Shown here: in pieces, positions 24,000 through 36,367 of the stretch
Layout of the letters: every line of letters starts with the position of its first letter
Position numbering within the stretch: the stretch's first letter is position 1
DNA from: Lunularia cruciata
Lineage: Eukaryota > Streptophyta > Marchantiopsida > Lunulariales > Lunulariaceae
Direction of reading: 5' to 3'
Assembly (NCBI GenBank): GCA_948567375.1
Contig: OX419758.1
Span: 2,981,001-3,045,000 of the forward strand
Length of the DNA: 64,000 bases
Made by a program: the position numbers and the translations under genes
The notes under the pieces: model-generated
What the model saw: only the letters and a program-made list of their open reading frames with translations
The model's database searches: none
Told to the model about the DNA's origin: nothing

Positions 24000-24773
24000 A
24001 ATTTACACATTAGTTGGTTATGCTCCTGTCTAAATGTCTATGAATTTTGGAGGCTCAATACAACTCCAATCTCTAGATAAAGGTCTATTCTTAAGCTAGG
24101 CTAACTTGTGAGCTATACATACCCATGTATGCTTGATCCACAACCTTGAAAATTATGTTAATGAAATTCAAATGAAACCTTTGCAAAAAGTTGCAAGACC
24201 TAATCACTAGCTAAGTAAAAGGACAATAGGATATGGGTTATCCATCATCAATTCCATGAATGTTACACCAAAATGTGTCACCATCCGATCCTAAAGTATG
24301 TCTCTTTGTTGATTTTGGGTTGTTGTGCTATGGAAAAAAAGTTCCATCCACTAAACCCACACATCCAAAAAAGCCTTTCAATCCAAATACCTGGAAAATT
24401 CTATCCCTTTCCTTGATATTTGGCCATGCCTCCTCTTTCCCCATATGAGCTTAAATAGCAATGATACCCTTTCAATGAAATATATGGTGGAGCCAGAGCT
24501 AATACCCCATAAATTAGTTCCTTGTGCTATATATGCACCATTCCCATTGTGACCAAACCTATCAAGAGCTACTTTGAGCTGGATCCAAATGGAAGTTTGC
24601 TTCCTCCCTGCCATATTCTCCTTTAAAATCTGATGATCTTTCACAAGCTCCAACAAAGTATAAAAAGATACCACATCCATTTGCATCAATTTTTTGAAGG
24701 GGAGTGGATTTACATTCCTTAAGAGCATGGATATTAAATCACTTTGGCATCTAATGTATACCCAATTTTCCAA
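24000..24773 (-). pseudogene. Decayed PIF/Harbinger transposase
   Basis: The minus strand from 24773 encodes a segment typical of the N-terminal half of HARBI1-like nucleases: 'FYTLLELVKDHQIL', then 'QLKVALDRFGHNGNG', then 'WGISSGSTIYFIERV'. Near 24440 the frame shifts. In the new frame follow 'EAWPNIKERDRIFQVFG', 'FFGCVGLVDGT' (first DDE-region Asp, about 24341-24351), a stop, then near 24150 'GCGSSIHGYV', resembling the conserved GSxHDxR block. Harbinger transposases cut and paste DNA transposons together with a Myb-like partner. At least one frameshift and several stops make this copy dead. Terminal repeats and the partner ORF were not found. Confidence 0.7.
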
Positions 24774-26500
24774 ATATCAAGATGTATTGGTAAAGTTCCA
24801 CCATCTTAACAACAAATTCCTTTCCTCCATGCACAAATATTCTAAACCACATTTCTCTTCTTCTACAAATTCATCATCAAATTCCAACAATCAAACCTTA
24901 GTTTCACTTTCATTGTCACTCTCCCATTCAATCTCACCTTGCCATTCCAAGAGTATATGCCACATACACCTTTTGATTTCCTTACTCAAAATACTCTCGT
25001 ACACTTGCCCAATGCACATTATGTGTCCTTCTTTGATGCTCCTCAACAATCTCAATCTCATAAAGTGTTCTCAAGCTCTTATGGAGCACTCTTGGTCATT
25101 CTTTTGAAGCTTTTCGGGTTAGTGCCTGAACACTCCTCTGTTCTAAAATTTCTCTACACTATAGGATGGATATCCCTTCTCTCCTCTAAGTCGTATGTTG
25201 TTATGAACATGGATAGTTATGATGTAGATTTGATGGTCCTTAACACTATAAGATGGATATCTCTTCTTCCCACTTGGGTGGACAATGATGCTCCTCATCA
25301 CTCTCGGCTGAACATCCTTTGGTCATTGATATTTTCCAGTGGACTCTCAACATTCATCATTCATGTTGCTCTACTCATCACACTTTCCTATCAAACCCTT
25401 TGCTCTCTTACTCTTGGGGCACTACACATTTGTATGTATATTCTTGTCTGTGGAGGCTCCTCTTCACACATTTTTAAAGTGTTTTCTCAACCCGTTGATG
25501 CTTCTCTATGGTCACCATTTCTTATCCCCTAGTAATAAGATGCTTTCCTATCCTCTAACTTCCCATCAATGTTCCCTCAACATTTGATCACTCTTTTTCT
25601 AATCTAGATCTTTATGCAAATTTGAAATTAGTAGATTTCTTATTTTTTTGTTAGTCACTCGAATATTGGTATTCACAAAAACTGCTATCTTGACACATTC
25701 TTTTTCTTGTTACCCCATGTGATAGATTTCTCTTGCCCCACTCTTGTTTGTTTTTATCATCAACCACTCAAACAAAATCACACACAATCAAAATACCGTT
25801 CTTAATTTTTGTTTTTCTCATCAATAGATTTCTCTTAGTGCACTCAATAGCATCCAAATGTCAGTAGTCAATCATGACATTTCTCTCTATGCCCTTTCCT
25901 TATCTAAGCAAATAACTTTGATGTGACTCTAGCTTTACCGCAACTTTTCTCATTGCCCTCTCTTTACCTTAATTTCCTCATATCTCTCTTCTCCTTTTTG
26001 TTGGCCCCCAATTTTTCTCTTGCTCATTTTTGCCCTCTCTTTACCTTCACTTCCTCAACTCTCTCCTCTCCTTTTGCTTGCCTTTTTCTTTCTTTTCCAA
26101 TTTTTTCTCTCAACGGATGGAAATCACCTATCACTCTTGATCCCTCCACTCCATGGCTACTGGTCTCAAATTCCGCCCCTTATCCTCCTCTGAAGACTAG
26201 TAAAAATTTAAGCGATGATTTGTTTCGAAAACACTTTCCATATCAAGCTGGGTACTTCTGGCAATTTCTAGAGAGTGCTCGTGTGGAGATGTTCATATCG
26301 AGATAAAATTAGTTTCAACTTATCCTTCAACTTACAACGTTATTTCCACCCAATTCGACGCATTTTCATATCCATATTCTTCTTACTGGCACATCACATC
26401 ACGCGGCTGCGATCAGAGAGTTCGAGCGCAAAGTTGACTACTTCAAATATACTTCACTCAGAGATCAGAGAGGTGAGAAAAGCAAAGCACTAATTAATTA
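24774..26500. other. T/C-rich intergenic DNA
   Basis: Two long but low-complexity plus-strand ORFs (24939-25532; 25923-26306, Leu/Phe/Ser-rich) have no recognisable domain and probably result from T-rich composition. A 27-bp segment (cactatarg...ggatatc type) occurs at 25157 and again at 25244. Confidence 0.4.
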
Positions 26501-26572
26501 GCAAAGATACGCGATTAAAATTAACGGGGCCACCCGTAAAAGTAATATTCCACCGATCATGACTTTGAGTTC

Positions 26573-26589
26573 CCGTCAATTATTGACGG
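26573..26589. promoter_or_regulatory. Palindrome with two TGACG-type cores
   Basis: CCGTCAATTATTGACGG is an 8+1+8 perfect inverted repeat with TTGACGG on each strand. TGACG cores are bZIP (TGA-factor) targets in plants. It lies 1.26 kb before the first resolved DUF1990 exon. A regulatory role is inference only. Confidence 0.3.
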
Positions 26590-27850
26590 CTATGGGCTAC
26601 GGCTACGGTTACCCGTAAATTTTAGGAGTACCCCACCGCCCTCTGCTCGTAAAAAGAGCGTTATTGAAACGCTCTAAATGTATGAGACGCGAAGGGAACA
26701 TTCGCCCACGGATGAATTGCGGGAGGCGAGGATTGTACAGTAACGCGAGTTCGGCCGAGGGCAGGACATTTCGGGCGGGGATAGTTGGAAGCTGTACTTG
26801 CAATGTGGATGCCAGCACTGTGGTTCAAGCGGCCGAACCCTGAGGAGGAAAGCACTTTTCTTTCCAGCTGCCAGTGAGTGATTCGATTCCGTCTCTATTT
26901 TTAATTCTTGAACAATGCGAATTCTCGTGATACAATCCCGCGTTGGCATATGGCCGTGCCTTGCAGACATCACTTTTCTTTTTCGGTCTCATGTCTTTAT
27001 ATGCGCCGGTTTTGATTCATACGAATTTTGCTCAAGTTCTTCCTCGGGAAATTCGGATGGAAAGACAGAGGCTAAACGAAAATCGAATTCGACATGTCTA
27101 GGACCTTGAGGGTTAAGGTACCCACTTGTTGTAGGCAGGCTGGCCAGTTTCTTGCAAAGGGTCTTTCCAAAAAGGTTCTGGTACGAAACAAAGCAAAAAC
27201 CTGTTGCCCGTGGATTCTCTGCAGTAAGAGATATAGTAGTACGTGCACACGGAAGGGGGACAGTCTGATGGTTGGTAGTTTGAAGTTCTTTTCGATGTTT
27301 AACAAGCTAGGAGATGAACCCTGGAGTTTTTTGCTGCGAGTGAAAGAATGCGTAGGGTGTGCAGGAGCTGGAAAGAATCGTAGATATAAATTCCGCATTC
27401 TTGTTTTGCAGCGGTCTCTCCCGCTCTAGTAGGTTACTTTCCAGAAAGAGGAGGACCTGGATGAGGACGCATAACTTGAAATTGATTCATCCCTGTATAT
27501 TATAGTTCCTGTCAGTTCTAATATTATAACTCCAAGCGTTCGAGTTATACAGAGTCAGGCTAGAGCTAAATGTACACCTAAAGATTTTGACAACACCGTT
27601 GGAAGAGCATTATTTAGGTTGTGAACAAGTTAGTTTGGTATTGCATTTACATGTATGCAGAACTCGTTAGCTGTTTATTGATCAAAGAGCACCTCCATTT
27701 CGTGTTTTCTCTCCTGAATCTTTTGCCTTCTCAGCTTTCCTCCAGTGCAGTTCTCTTCACATGTGCAAGTCTGTACTTTCGAAGGGTAATTATCCCTGTA
27801 ACAAGCTCATGTACACCCAACTTTACCAGGGACACTTGCTAGCACTGCAG

Positions 27851-29074
27851 GGGTTTCAACTATGACGAGAAGTTCGTTGGGGCAACAGCTGAAGCACCCT
27901 GGTCTCCAGATCGGCTTCAGCAGTTAAAGAAGGAAGGCTTCATGATCAATCATACCCGTGTTAAAGTTGGGTCTGGAGCTCATGCTTTTGCAAGAGGGAA
28001 AGACAAGCTGCAGAATTGGCGGTAAGAAATCAATCTTGGATAAGTATCCGATTTGTCACAGAGTTTTCCGTCTGTTTTTGAGTTGGCCGGTTAGTCGATG
28101 CTTGTACTCTTCACAAAATTGACAAGCATGCTAGGTGCAATTTGCATAAACCAAAGTGCGAAACTTCTTTTGTCATGTAGGCATCTACAGCTAGGATGGG
28201 CATCAGTGGACCCTCGAACACCGATCAAAGTGGGAGGCAAGTTTGGAATCGTTGTTCACGAAGTGTTTGCTTGGCTGGTCAATCCTCTCCAAATAGCATA
28301 CATCAGCGATCAAAACGCAGACGAGGCCAAGAGTGCACCGGCGAAACTAGAAGCCAATACGTTGTCAACACGGTCTCCAACTTTGACAGCGTATGCTTTT
28401 GGAGGTGGTACTCTGCGGGGACACTTGCTGGTAGGTTTAGTTTCTCTCTTTATTCGCTGCCAGTATGGAGTTTTGTTTTGTACGCTTTGCACAAGCTAGA
28501 CTTGTAAAGCCATGTGTGCCTTGTTTAGTAGCACTACCTGTTATGGTTGTCTCCAGTAGAGCACTTGACTGTGATTTGAGAGATTTTTTATATTCGGCTT
28601 CAGCTTCAGCTTCACCAGGAGTTAGCAACTCTCTATCCTTTCTAATCCATTGTCAATATGTTCAATCGTATCCAAGACTGCTGCTGTATCATGGGTGCAA
28701 ACATGCTTACTCTTGAAGAACACTGTGGACGTAGACCTCGCGAAGTTGAGTGAAAACATCGTGAATGCTAGAATATATGTTATATTTGGTGTCAGTGGAA
28801 CGAAGGAATGCCAACCGGGAACTTTGAGATTTTGGTTCTAACAGACTCTTAACTGTCTTGCCTTGCAAAACAGGCAGGAGAAGAGAGGTTTGCAATCGAG
28901 TGGGACAAAGAGGATGATTCCGTCTGGTACGAAATTTTATCTTTCTCCAGACCCACTCACTTCCTCACAGTTGCTGGTTTGCCGGTGCTGAAATTCCAAC
29001 AGAAGTTGTTTGCTAAGCATTCCGCGGAAGCGATGATTCGAGAGGTCAATAATGACATGCCGTTGAAAGGATAG
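27851..29074 (+). CDS. DUF1990 / UPF0548 family protein (At2g17695-like), first exon unresolved
   Basis: Three phase-compatible exons: 27851-28021, 28181-28430 and 28874-29074 (stop TAG). They encode in order 'GFNYDEKF', 'GFMINHTRVKVGSGAHAF', 'LGWASVDPRTPIKVGGKFG', 'WLVNPLQIAYI', 'FGGGTLRGHLLAGEERF', 'WYEILSFSRPTHFLTVAG' and 'KLFAKHSAEAMIREV'. This matches the full C-terminal order of the plant DUF1990 family. Acceptor and donor sites are canonical (gcag/ggtaag, tgtag/ctggtagg, aacag). The start exon, about 20 codons ending in phase 2, should lie upstream of 27851, but I could not fix it among several candidates. A 25-residue Ala/Ser/Thr-rich insert precedes FGGGT. The family's biochemical function is unknown; small globular proteins of about 200 residues. 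Confidence 0.85.
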
Positions 29075-29169
29075 GAAGTGTAGCGTCCTTATACACCCCG
29101 GTGAACAATCAATTTTGTAGCACCGAATCTGTAAAAGGTTGTAAAATTACTTGCTTAGCAAAGGGGAGC

Positions 29170-29213
29170 TTTAGGCTTTAGGGTTAGGGTTTAGCGTTTA
29201 GGGTGACCCTAAA
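29170..29213 (+). repeat. Interstitial telomere-like repeat with palindromic end
   Basis: Imperfect TTTAGGG units (variants TTTAGGC, TTTAGCG, TTAGGG) over 44 bp, 95 bp after the DUF1990 stop. 29197-29213 is a perfect 8+1+8 palindrome of TTTAGGGT and ACCCTAAA. TTTAGGG is the usual land-plant telomere unit. Confidence 0.7.
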
Positions 29214-32054
29214 CCTGTGACATAAATCGAAAGAAGTGGTACATCCTTGTGCAGTTCCCCTTGAAGTCCTGGAATGTGATGGGTGTCCCCCCTGTAACGA
29301 TTTCACGTGATTCGCAAGAAGAATGTGACGCAAATTGTAATCACACATTGATTAGCATGGGACGGTTGTACAGACCGATTAAAATTTTTGGAACGCACGG
29401 CTTTAGGGCATGTTCCGCTACATAAGAGCATTAGGGTCTTCATATATCTGAGTATATGGCTTGAAGGGGACAGGTGAAGTCCTAAGTGATAGCCTTGTCA
29501 GAAAAGGAGTTCCAAATTTCAAGCGCACAGGATGGAGGCGTAGAAACTTTGAAGCAGCTCACAACCTATCAGCATATCACGAGACGTGATGACCTCAGTA
29601 CATAGCACGCGCTGTGCCGTGTACTGATATAGTGCACTTGTAACACCTGTCAAGCAGACTACTGAGATGCCAATCACAGGAACCTAAAGTTGAAGGTCCG
29701 CGAAGCACGACTGGGGTCGATATGCCTTCGAGTGAAGGAAGGCACGATATGACACGTATATGGACGTCGAGCGCAACTAAATTATAAGCTTGAGATGATG
29801 ACCACCGTTGTTGTGAATTTACTTCGAAAAATCAATTGAATTTTGAAAGGAGGTATACTTTCTGGAGTTTGAAAGCTCGGGAGAAGCCATGGTAAAGATC
29901 ATCGATAACAATCCGACAACCTTCGGAACTACGAACGAACTTCATGAGGTGTTTCTACTGTGTGAATACCTAGCAGCACATCAGGGTACAGATGCCTGAA
30001 TATGAGGGCCAGTAAGAGTACCCGTAAGTAGGCTGTCAAAGGAACGTACAGTTAACATTGTAACCAGTACTAGTCTACTTACGTAGAGATAACGAGCTGA
30101 CAGTTAGAATCAGAGATTTCGCAGAACTTTGTTGATTAGCTCAGCCCAGCAGTACGTGGAGGAAAATGTTCGTAAACTCGGATGGATGCAGCTGAATTCA
30201 AATAGAAGGCCTCATTGTAACTTAGATGTTTTTTCCTACCCTTTGGTGTCTTTTCCTCACCATTTTCATCTAGAAACGATGAAAGGTAGCTTTGTGGATC
30301 TTGGTCACCACCTTAGTTGTGGATCTTGCTCCGAGGAGCAGAAGAAGACGAGATGAGCAAGTATGAGGGAATGTAAGGCAAAGCCTGTACTGTTCTGGTA
30401 GCTTTTGTCCTCGTCTACTGATTATTGGTAGTGAAGGAAGCGGAAACAGTGATCTCTTTGGCTGTCTGTGTGCCAACATTGATGCAGTACACTGTCACAA
30501 ACCGTCCAATTTCAAAAATCGACTAAACTTGAAAAGGAATCCCATTCTTGATGGTGGAGAGACAGTATAGACACTGATACAAGGTTAAAATTTGAGAGGA
30601 GGTTCACTGAAAGCCACACCCCTAACCTTGAGACTCGCGTCGTCGGTACTGATTTGTGGTAGCATATGCGACTATCTCGTTGATCCACCTGAGATTCCTG
30701 TGAACGTGACTTCCAAATCCCAGCATCTGGTAGTATGAGAGCTCATTCCTCTTGAGATAAATTGCCCTCCCAAAAGGAGGACGTAGCACTAACTACATCG
30801 TCAATCTCCAGATGACGTGCAGCCCTTGTAGTGAAAGAAACAGGGATCGAAACAGGACTGTGATCAAGGAAGCAAGAGTTGTTAGGATGCTACTGTTGGA
30901 ACCTCTTGAGACTTTGTCCGAGTGACATGATCTCAAACCCTGATTTTGGGACCTGTATTTTTCTAATAATGTTCTCTCATGGCCAGCTCAGAGGAGAGTC
31001 AAAGGATAGAGTTCGACGCATATGACTAGGTGAATCCCGCATCCCGTGCCTGAGGCAGGGGATGCGGGATTGACATTCTGTGACGAGGATGAGAAAAAGA
31101 CGAAGACTAGAGACATGAGGGGCCGGCATCTGGAGCAGACCTTGGTGTCTCACGCGAACTATTTGATGCAAGCATTGAGTTGATTAGAATGGTACTAAAA
31201 ACCAGTCCTCGATATGCAAGGGACACAATTCTTGCAGGGGGAAACAGTGTCAAGACCAGCGTGTGCAGAATTTAACTTAAGCTCGATATGCAAAAATTGT
31301 GTCGTCTAACGACTTGAGCACTTTGACCTTGTGCGAGTAATTGAGTATTAAAATCCGTTGCAAAGTTATTCAACTCAATATTACTACAGGACTGTTACTC
31401 TCGAGAATATAGGTTAGAATGTGTCAATTTCTGTATGCCAGAAATATTACAAATCTTAGATATCCAGTTCGCAATGCTCACTTTTTGTTCGCGAAGTAAA
31501 CGTGAATAAAATAAAGAACAAATAGACCTCTAGAAAACCTCTAGATACTTTACAAGACATTCTCGAACTAAAGATAAGAAACGTGATTTTTAAACAATGA
31601 GAGTACATGACATCTGTAAATGCACAACTTCATCGCATCGACGAGCCGAAAAGGAGATAATCCATCAGGATATTCACAAAAGTTTTCATCTTTCTGAAAT
31701 ACCATAAACACCCGCCCAAACCGGAATAAGGATGAAGTTGATTAAAGCTCAGTAGAGTCCAAGACCCCAGGCCCTAGGTTCTCGGAGAACACTGTCAACG
31801 TTGATGCTGTGAATCCTGGGATCATAAGAAGAACCTCGCGAGAAAGTGATTGATGACTCAGCGACCGCTCTTGCAGCCCCTGTGGTACTGCCACGTGAGA
31901 ATACCCGACGCAACCCCTAAATCGCCACACACTCTACTGCCCAAATTTCGTATATGCGCGCAACGTTGGTCTAGACCTATGCCAGGCAGCTCTGTCAGTC
32001 AGACGATCGATTTGGTTTGGTTGTTTCAAGAGACATTTCATCGAAGGAATAAAC
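29214..32054. other. Intergenic DNA with hairpins and a dispersed repeat
   Basis: No gene is recognised. It contains an inverted repeat at 29595-29627 (TCAGTACA/TGTACTGA arms), a copy (30531-30583) of the 7.9 kb repeat and a strong hairpin at 31033-31071. The last ~100 bases are the probable 5' UTR and promoter of the CBS-domain gene; no clear TATA box is seen. Confidence 0.45.
31033..31071. repeat. Perfect 13-bp inverted repeat (hairpin)
   Basis: Arms AATCCCGCATCCC (31033-31045) and GGGATGCGGGATT (31059-31071) around a 13-nt centre that is itself nearly self-complementary (GCCT/AGGC). The arms are GC-rich against an AT-rich background. It could be the footprint of a small foldback element or a stable RNA stem; no T-run follows. 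Confidence 0.55.
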
Positions 32055-34776
32055 ATGGCAGGGAAAGATTTGCCTCTGAAGGTGCAGACGCAGTGGGAGC
32101 GCGCGCAAGGCCCACTATCTCCTTCCGATCGCCTCAACGCTGCGTTTGAGCAGATCCCCGTTTCGTCGTTCCCTCTTCTGGCCCTGGGACACGGTCTGTT
32201 CTCGACCCTCAGAAACACTTTGCCTGGAGCGTGTCTGTTTGTGCTTTCCCGTTTTGGTTTTTGATCTTTTTTGCTTCCTTTCTGATTAGAGATCGCGTCT
32301 CAGCATTGAAATTAATCTGGTTGATTGATCTCTTGCCAGATTTATTGATTTGACGAGAAAGTAGAAGTGGTGTGATGTGAACTTTAGTACCTCACCTGAT
32401 AATTGGCACATTTGTCTCAATTTGGAATAAGTAGTTGTGGCTATGCTTGCCAGGTGTTACCAGGCTGCTGAGCTTGACTTAGATTATTGTTTGATGGACA
32501 GTGATTGAGGTGAAATCCGATGCAAGCTTAGAGGAGGCGCTGGACATTTTGAGCAGCCATCATATATATAGTGCACCGGCGCTCGATGTGCAAGCGGGGA
32601 AAGATGTGAGCTGGATGGAGAAGTACCTAGGAATGGTGGACTTCGCAGGAATTATTCACTGGCTGCTGAATCAGGTGAATGTTGTGCTGCGTAAGGTGTG
32701 TGCCCCTGTCCCCTGCTTCCCTGCCCCCTGTCACCAAGTTTCCCAGAGAGATCTGTGAATGGAAGCTAAACAAAAGCGACGGCGATGCCATAGGGGAGAT
32801 GACCAGAAGGTGGCCAAGAGGATGTTGGATCTAATACGTTATACTGAAATGCAATGCAGTCGAAGATTGCAAATTTAGGAAGTGAAGCTCTTGCAGCCTT
32901 TGATGGTGATGCGTTCGTGGAAATGACTGCATCTGAAGATTTCAAGAAAGCTAAGGTCTGTAGACTTGTCGATCCCTATGCTTCTTGCGCAAACAGCATC
33001 TATTCGTCTCTCAACCACTTAAGCAATGTAGCTAATGCACTTGAAGTTGGTCTTAGATTTGTACAAAGAAGAGACGCCAAATTCTTTTGGTCGAAATTGG
33101 AAAGATGATCCTAGGTAGCGGTAGAAAAAATTTCAGCTCGTTTCTGGAGAGTAATTTTTAGTATTTGTATCATTGTTTATACTCATCAAATTCTGTAGAT
33201 TAAAAGAGATTTAGCTGTAGAAGTACGCCCCTGGATGTTATTTCCTCTCGACCTGTGCGTCTCCAGAGTTATCATGCACAGAATAGTGGCGTCCAAATGA
33301 GACAGTTCATACACATTGCTATCTTTCTGTTCGTGTGTAGTTTCTCTGCTAACTGGATCGTTCCAGTATTATGCGATTACTTTCTTGATTGTAACCTTCT
33401 TGAGTCACTGATTCTTATTTAGAAGGACACTATATTGTCAGGTGGCTGATATAGCTGGGTCATTCCGCTGGGCACCGTTTATCTGCGTACAACAAACAGA
33501 TTCATTATTGACAGTACTCCTCTTGCTCTCCAAGTATCGCATGAAGAGTTTGCCCGTCGTGGAAAGTGGACAATGCACGATTCTAAACTTCATCACACAG
33601 GGAGATATAATCCATATGCTCTATCAGTGCAGTGGGTTATCGTGGTTCGACAAGCTGGGGAAACTGTCTCTTAGTGAGCTTGGTCTTCCCAAAGCCCGAG
33701 ACGGAAAACTCGTTCAGGTGATCATAGTCATTGAATGTGCCAGTTGTTATAAGGATGGATCTCACTTTCTACAAGTTACCATTAGTTAAGTGTTCCATTA
33801 CCTCTTTTTATATTTGGTACGTCGTTGAGGTTATGTGCAACTAAAACCTTGATGTGAGGCGAATTCAAATAGTAAAGATGAATTCTGCTTACAAACAAGT
33901 TCCTTGGAGTGTGATCCGAAATGCCGTGATGCTTGATGACACCAGTTTGGATAGAGTCTGTCCAACAACAGATTCTAAAGCGAGGACATATGTACAGGAG
34001 TACGCTAGTTCAGATTTAAACGTAGTCCATCATAGTATGACTTTATTTCAGTCAACAATGTTCTTAACACACTGAATTTACATGCAAGCGCAGGTAGAAG
34101 AAAGTGCACATGTACTTGTTGCCTTTGAGATGATGAGCAAGAAAGGAGTTGGTGGAGTACCTGTTCTAGCAGACCGAACCCAGAAAGTAGTTGGTAACAT
34201 CAGTGCAAGCGACGTGTCTTTTCTCCTTACTGCTCCGGAAATCTTTCAGAGTGACAGGTACTTCCCATCACTCCCCAAACCTCAAACATCGGATAAACTT
34301 ATATTCGTGTGACAGGAGTTGGAACCGCAGCTATTTCGCTATGCACTGACTCCTAGCATTGTTAGAGATAGGAAAGAAGTTCGAGAGTCTGGATTACGTC
34401 CAAGATTTGAAAGCAGGTGCTATCGAATGTCAAGCTGATGCTTGTTTTGTTATGACTCAGTCCCCTCACTGCCGGGAAATTTTTGGAGTCTGTGAGAAGA
34501 CATCTGCAACAAAAAGGGGAGAATTCTCCGTTGCTGAAGCCAATATTGACGTGCCATTCCAAGGAGACTCTTAAAGACACGATCACCAAACTTGACAACG
34601 CTAAGGTCCACAGAATATACGTCGTGGACGACAAAGAAGAACTGATTGGCGTGATAACGCTCAGAGACATCATCTCAACGTTTGTCGAGGAACCTTTCGG
34701 TTATTTCGGGTCTTTCTTTGAAGGAGTAATTCCATCGTCACCACGATACCCAGTTCCGGAAGTCCTTACAAGCTAA
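32055..34776 (+). CDS. KING1: Four-CBS-domain SnRK1 gamma-type subunit, KING1-like
   Basis: Six exons with matching phases: 32055-32193, 32502-32674, 32860-32955, 33442-33717, 34094-34257 and 34461-34776; 387 residues plus stop (Arabidopsis KING1 is 424). Signature order: 'RLNAAFEQIPVSSFP', 'SWMEKYLGMVDFAGI', 'AGSFRWAPFICVQ', 'LLLLSKYRMKSLPVV', 'FITQGDIIHML', 'KKGVGGVPVL', 'DVSFLLTAPEIF' and, at the end, 'VHRIYVVDDKEELIGVITL'. The family has four CBS motifs forming a Bateman-domain disc like yeast Snf4/AMPK gamma, which bind nucleotides and regulate the SnRK1 energy-sensor kinase. In plants the hybrid beta-gamma protein is considered the main gamma subunit, and KING1's role is debated. No frame break is seen; the start ATG sits in AACATGGCA. 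The gene stands alone on its strand. Confidence 0.93.
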
Positions 34777-36367
34777 TTTACGAATCACCAATATTTACAA
34801 CAGTGTCCTTCTAAATTCAGCAAGTGTATGGAAGGGCTCAGTTCCATTTGTTTCATCAGAGAAGCATATACATATTGCCAAATACGAAGTGTTTTGTACA
34901 TAATTTGTTAATTTTCGTAGATTCTCGGGACGTATATGAGCTAAGCAATCAGATGCGATGCTTTACAAGCTCTCCTTAGGTGGACTTTCGACTTCTCTCT
35001 AGGTCAATCAAGAGGGTATTCGAAAGGACATGCAGCGCCTCAAACGATCCGTTGAGCTTGAGTATTATGGATATCAGGAGGTGCTCCGACAGGTGTCCTG
35101 GAGCTTAATCAGGCTTGTCTGTAAAGAGGACAACATGCAGACCACGGCGTACCTGATGTGATCTACCCATGGAGTGGTTTTCATAGAAGACTCAAGCGGC
35201 CCATGTGGGAATTCAGTTTAGACATGTAATATTATAAACGAGGAGTAGGACGAAGTCCACCTAATTGCTTTGTCCGGCACATTCGCAGTTTCTTATGTTC
35301 AATAAGTCCACTCTATATCTGGATGTTAGTTATGTACCTCCACCTGCTGTCCAGAGGTTCAATCTTCCATGACTTGTTCCAACTGCTTGTATGTACATTT
35401 CGTTTCAAGCATGTCACACGTGGCAAATCTTTGCGACGTTGATTCATACTAATGAAGAACATCCTCCATCTCCTACCCATAGAATACCTTGCAATCAGCT
35501 CATCTTGCGTTACTGTTTCTCATGAACCTTCTTTTTGCACATAGTTGTGACGATGTGTAGCTGCACTCTCGTTCCCCCTTTTGCCTGAAGTAGAGCAATC
35601 TAATTACCTGCAGACTAGACATTCACCACTCGCAATCCAGAAGTAACAGTAACAGTAAACTTACGAACGGTGACTGACACAAATGGCTGTACCTGCATGC
35701 GGTGATCATTGTTCGATTAATGGCGGCTCAAAAGACAAACTTCCGACTCCCTCCGAATTATAGATAGCGGATTGATTTTCAGTAGGCTCCTCAAGTGCTC
35801 ATTGAACTGCGTCTTAGGTTTATTATAATCCACCAATATCAGAGCTGCATGTAAACTTCTGATGGAAGTTGTTTAGATGAGGTGAATATGATAATCTTTA
35901 TGTGTAAACAAGGCAGATGTCCGATGGCAAAGTTGTTATCTGATGATGAGCTGGTCCCAGCACGAAATACTGTGGCAGTTAGGCCGTGCTGAATTTGGAG
36001 AATTCAAGTAGGTTTCTTGCTAGACAGTACTCGATAGAAGCATCACAATCCAAGACTTGCTCAACTTTCGCTCGCAAGAACGCCATGACAGGACTTTGGA
36101 AGAGATTGCATCGCAAATCCAAGTTTTTAAACAGTCACTGTCAATTTCTGGTCTAAGTATGAAAGGCACCAGAACGCTTCTTCTAGGTTGTTTGTACTTC
36201 AGACGTTTTGTACGGATGTGTTTACTCCATGATCACAAGTTCTTGTACCTTCAATGAGCTCCGCATTAAGTATCTCAAACTATAATTTGTGAGGACTCTA
36301 AGCCGAGCATTTATTACATCTTTCTGAAGCAGCACCAGAGCCCTGATACACTGAGCAAACCTCCGAA
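34777..36367. other. Intergenic DNA between convergent genes
   Basis: 3' flanks of the KING1-like gene (+) and of the dioxygenase (-). The ORF 36057-36257 (+) has no known motif. Nothing else is supported. Confidence 0.5.

Noticed and set aside
24939..25532. 197-codon plus-strand ORF with many hydrophobic residues, possible membrane protein
   Set aside because: The sequence is T/C-rich and repeat-like, with an internal direct repeat and no conserved motif. Hydrophobic codons follow from T-rich composition, and it lies next to a decayed transposase on the other strand.
25923..26306. 127-codon Leu/Phe-rich ORF
   Set aside because: It starts with TTG rather than ATG, in a pyrimidine-rich tract. 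No domain or splice neighbour.
27094..27429. 111-codon ORF considered as the first exon of the DUF1990 gene
   Set aside because: Its sequence does not resemble the family N-terminus, and I found no donor in the required phase to join the exon at 27851.
33854..34075. 73-codon ORF within the KING1-like gene
   Set aside because: It lies in the intron between exons 4 and 5. The exon phases join correctly without it.
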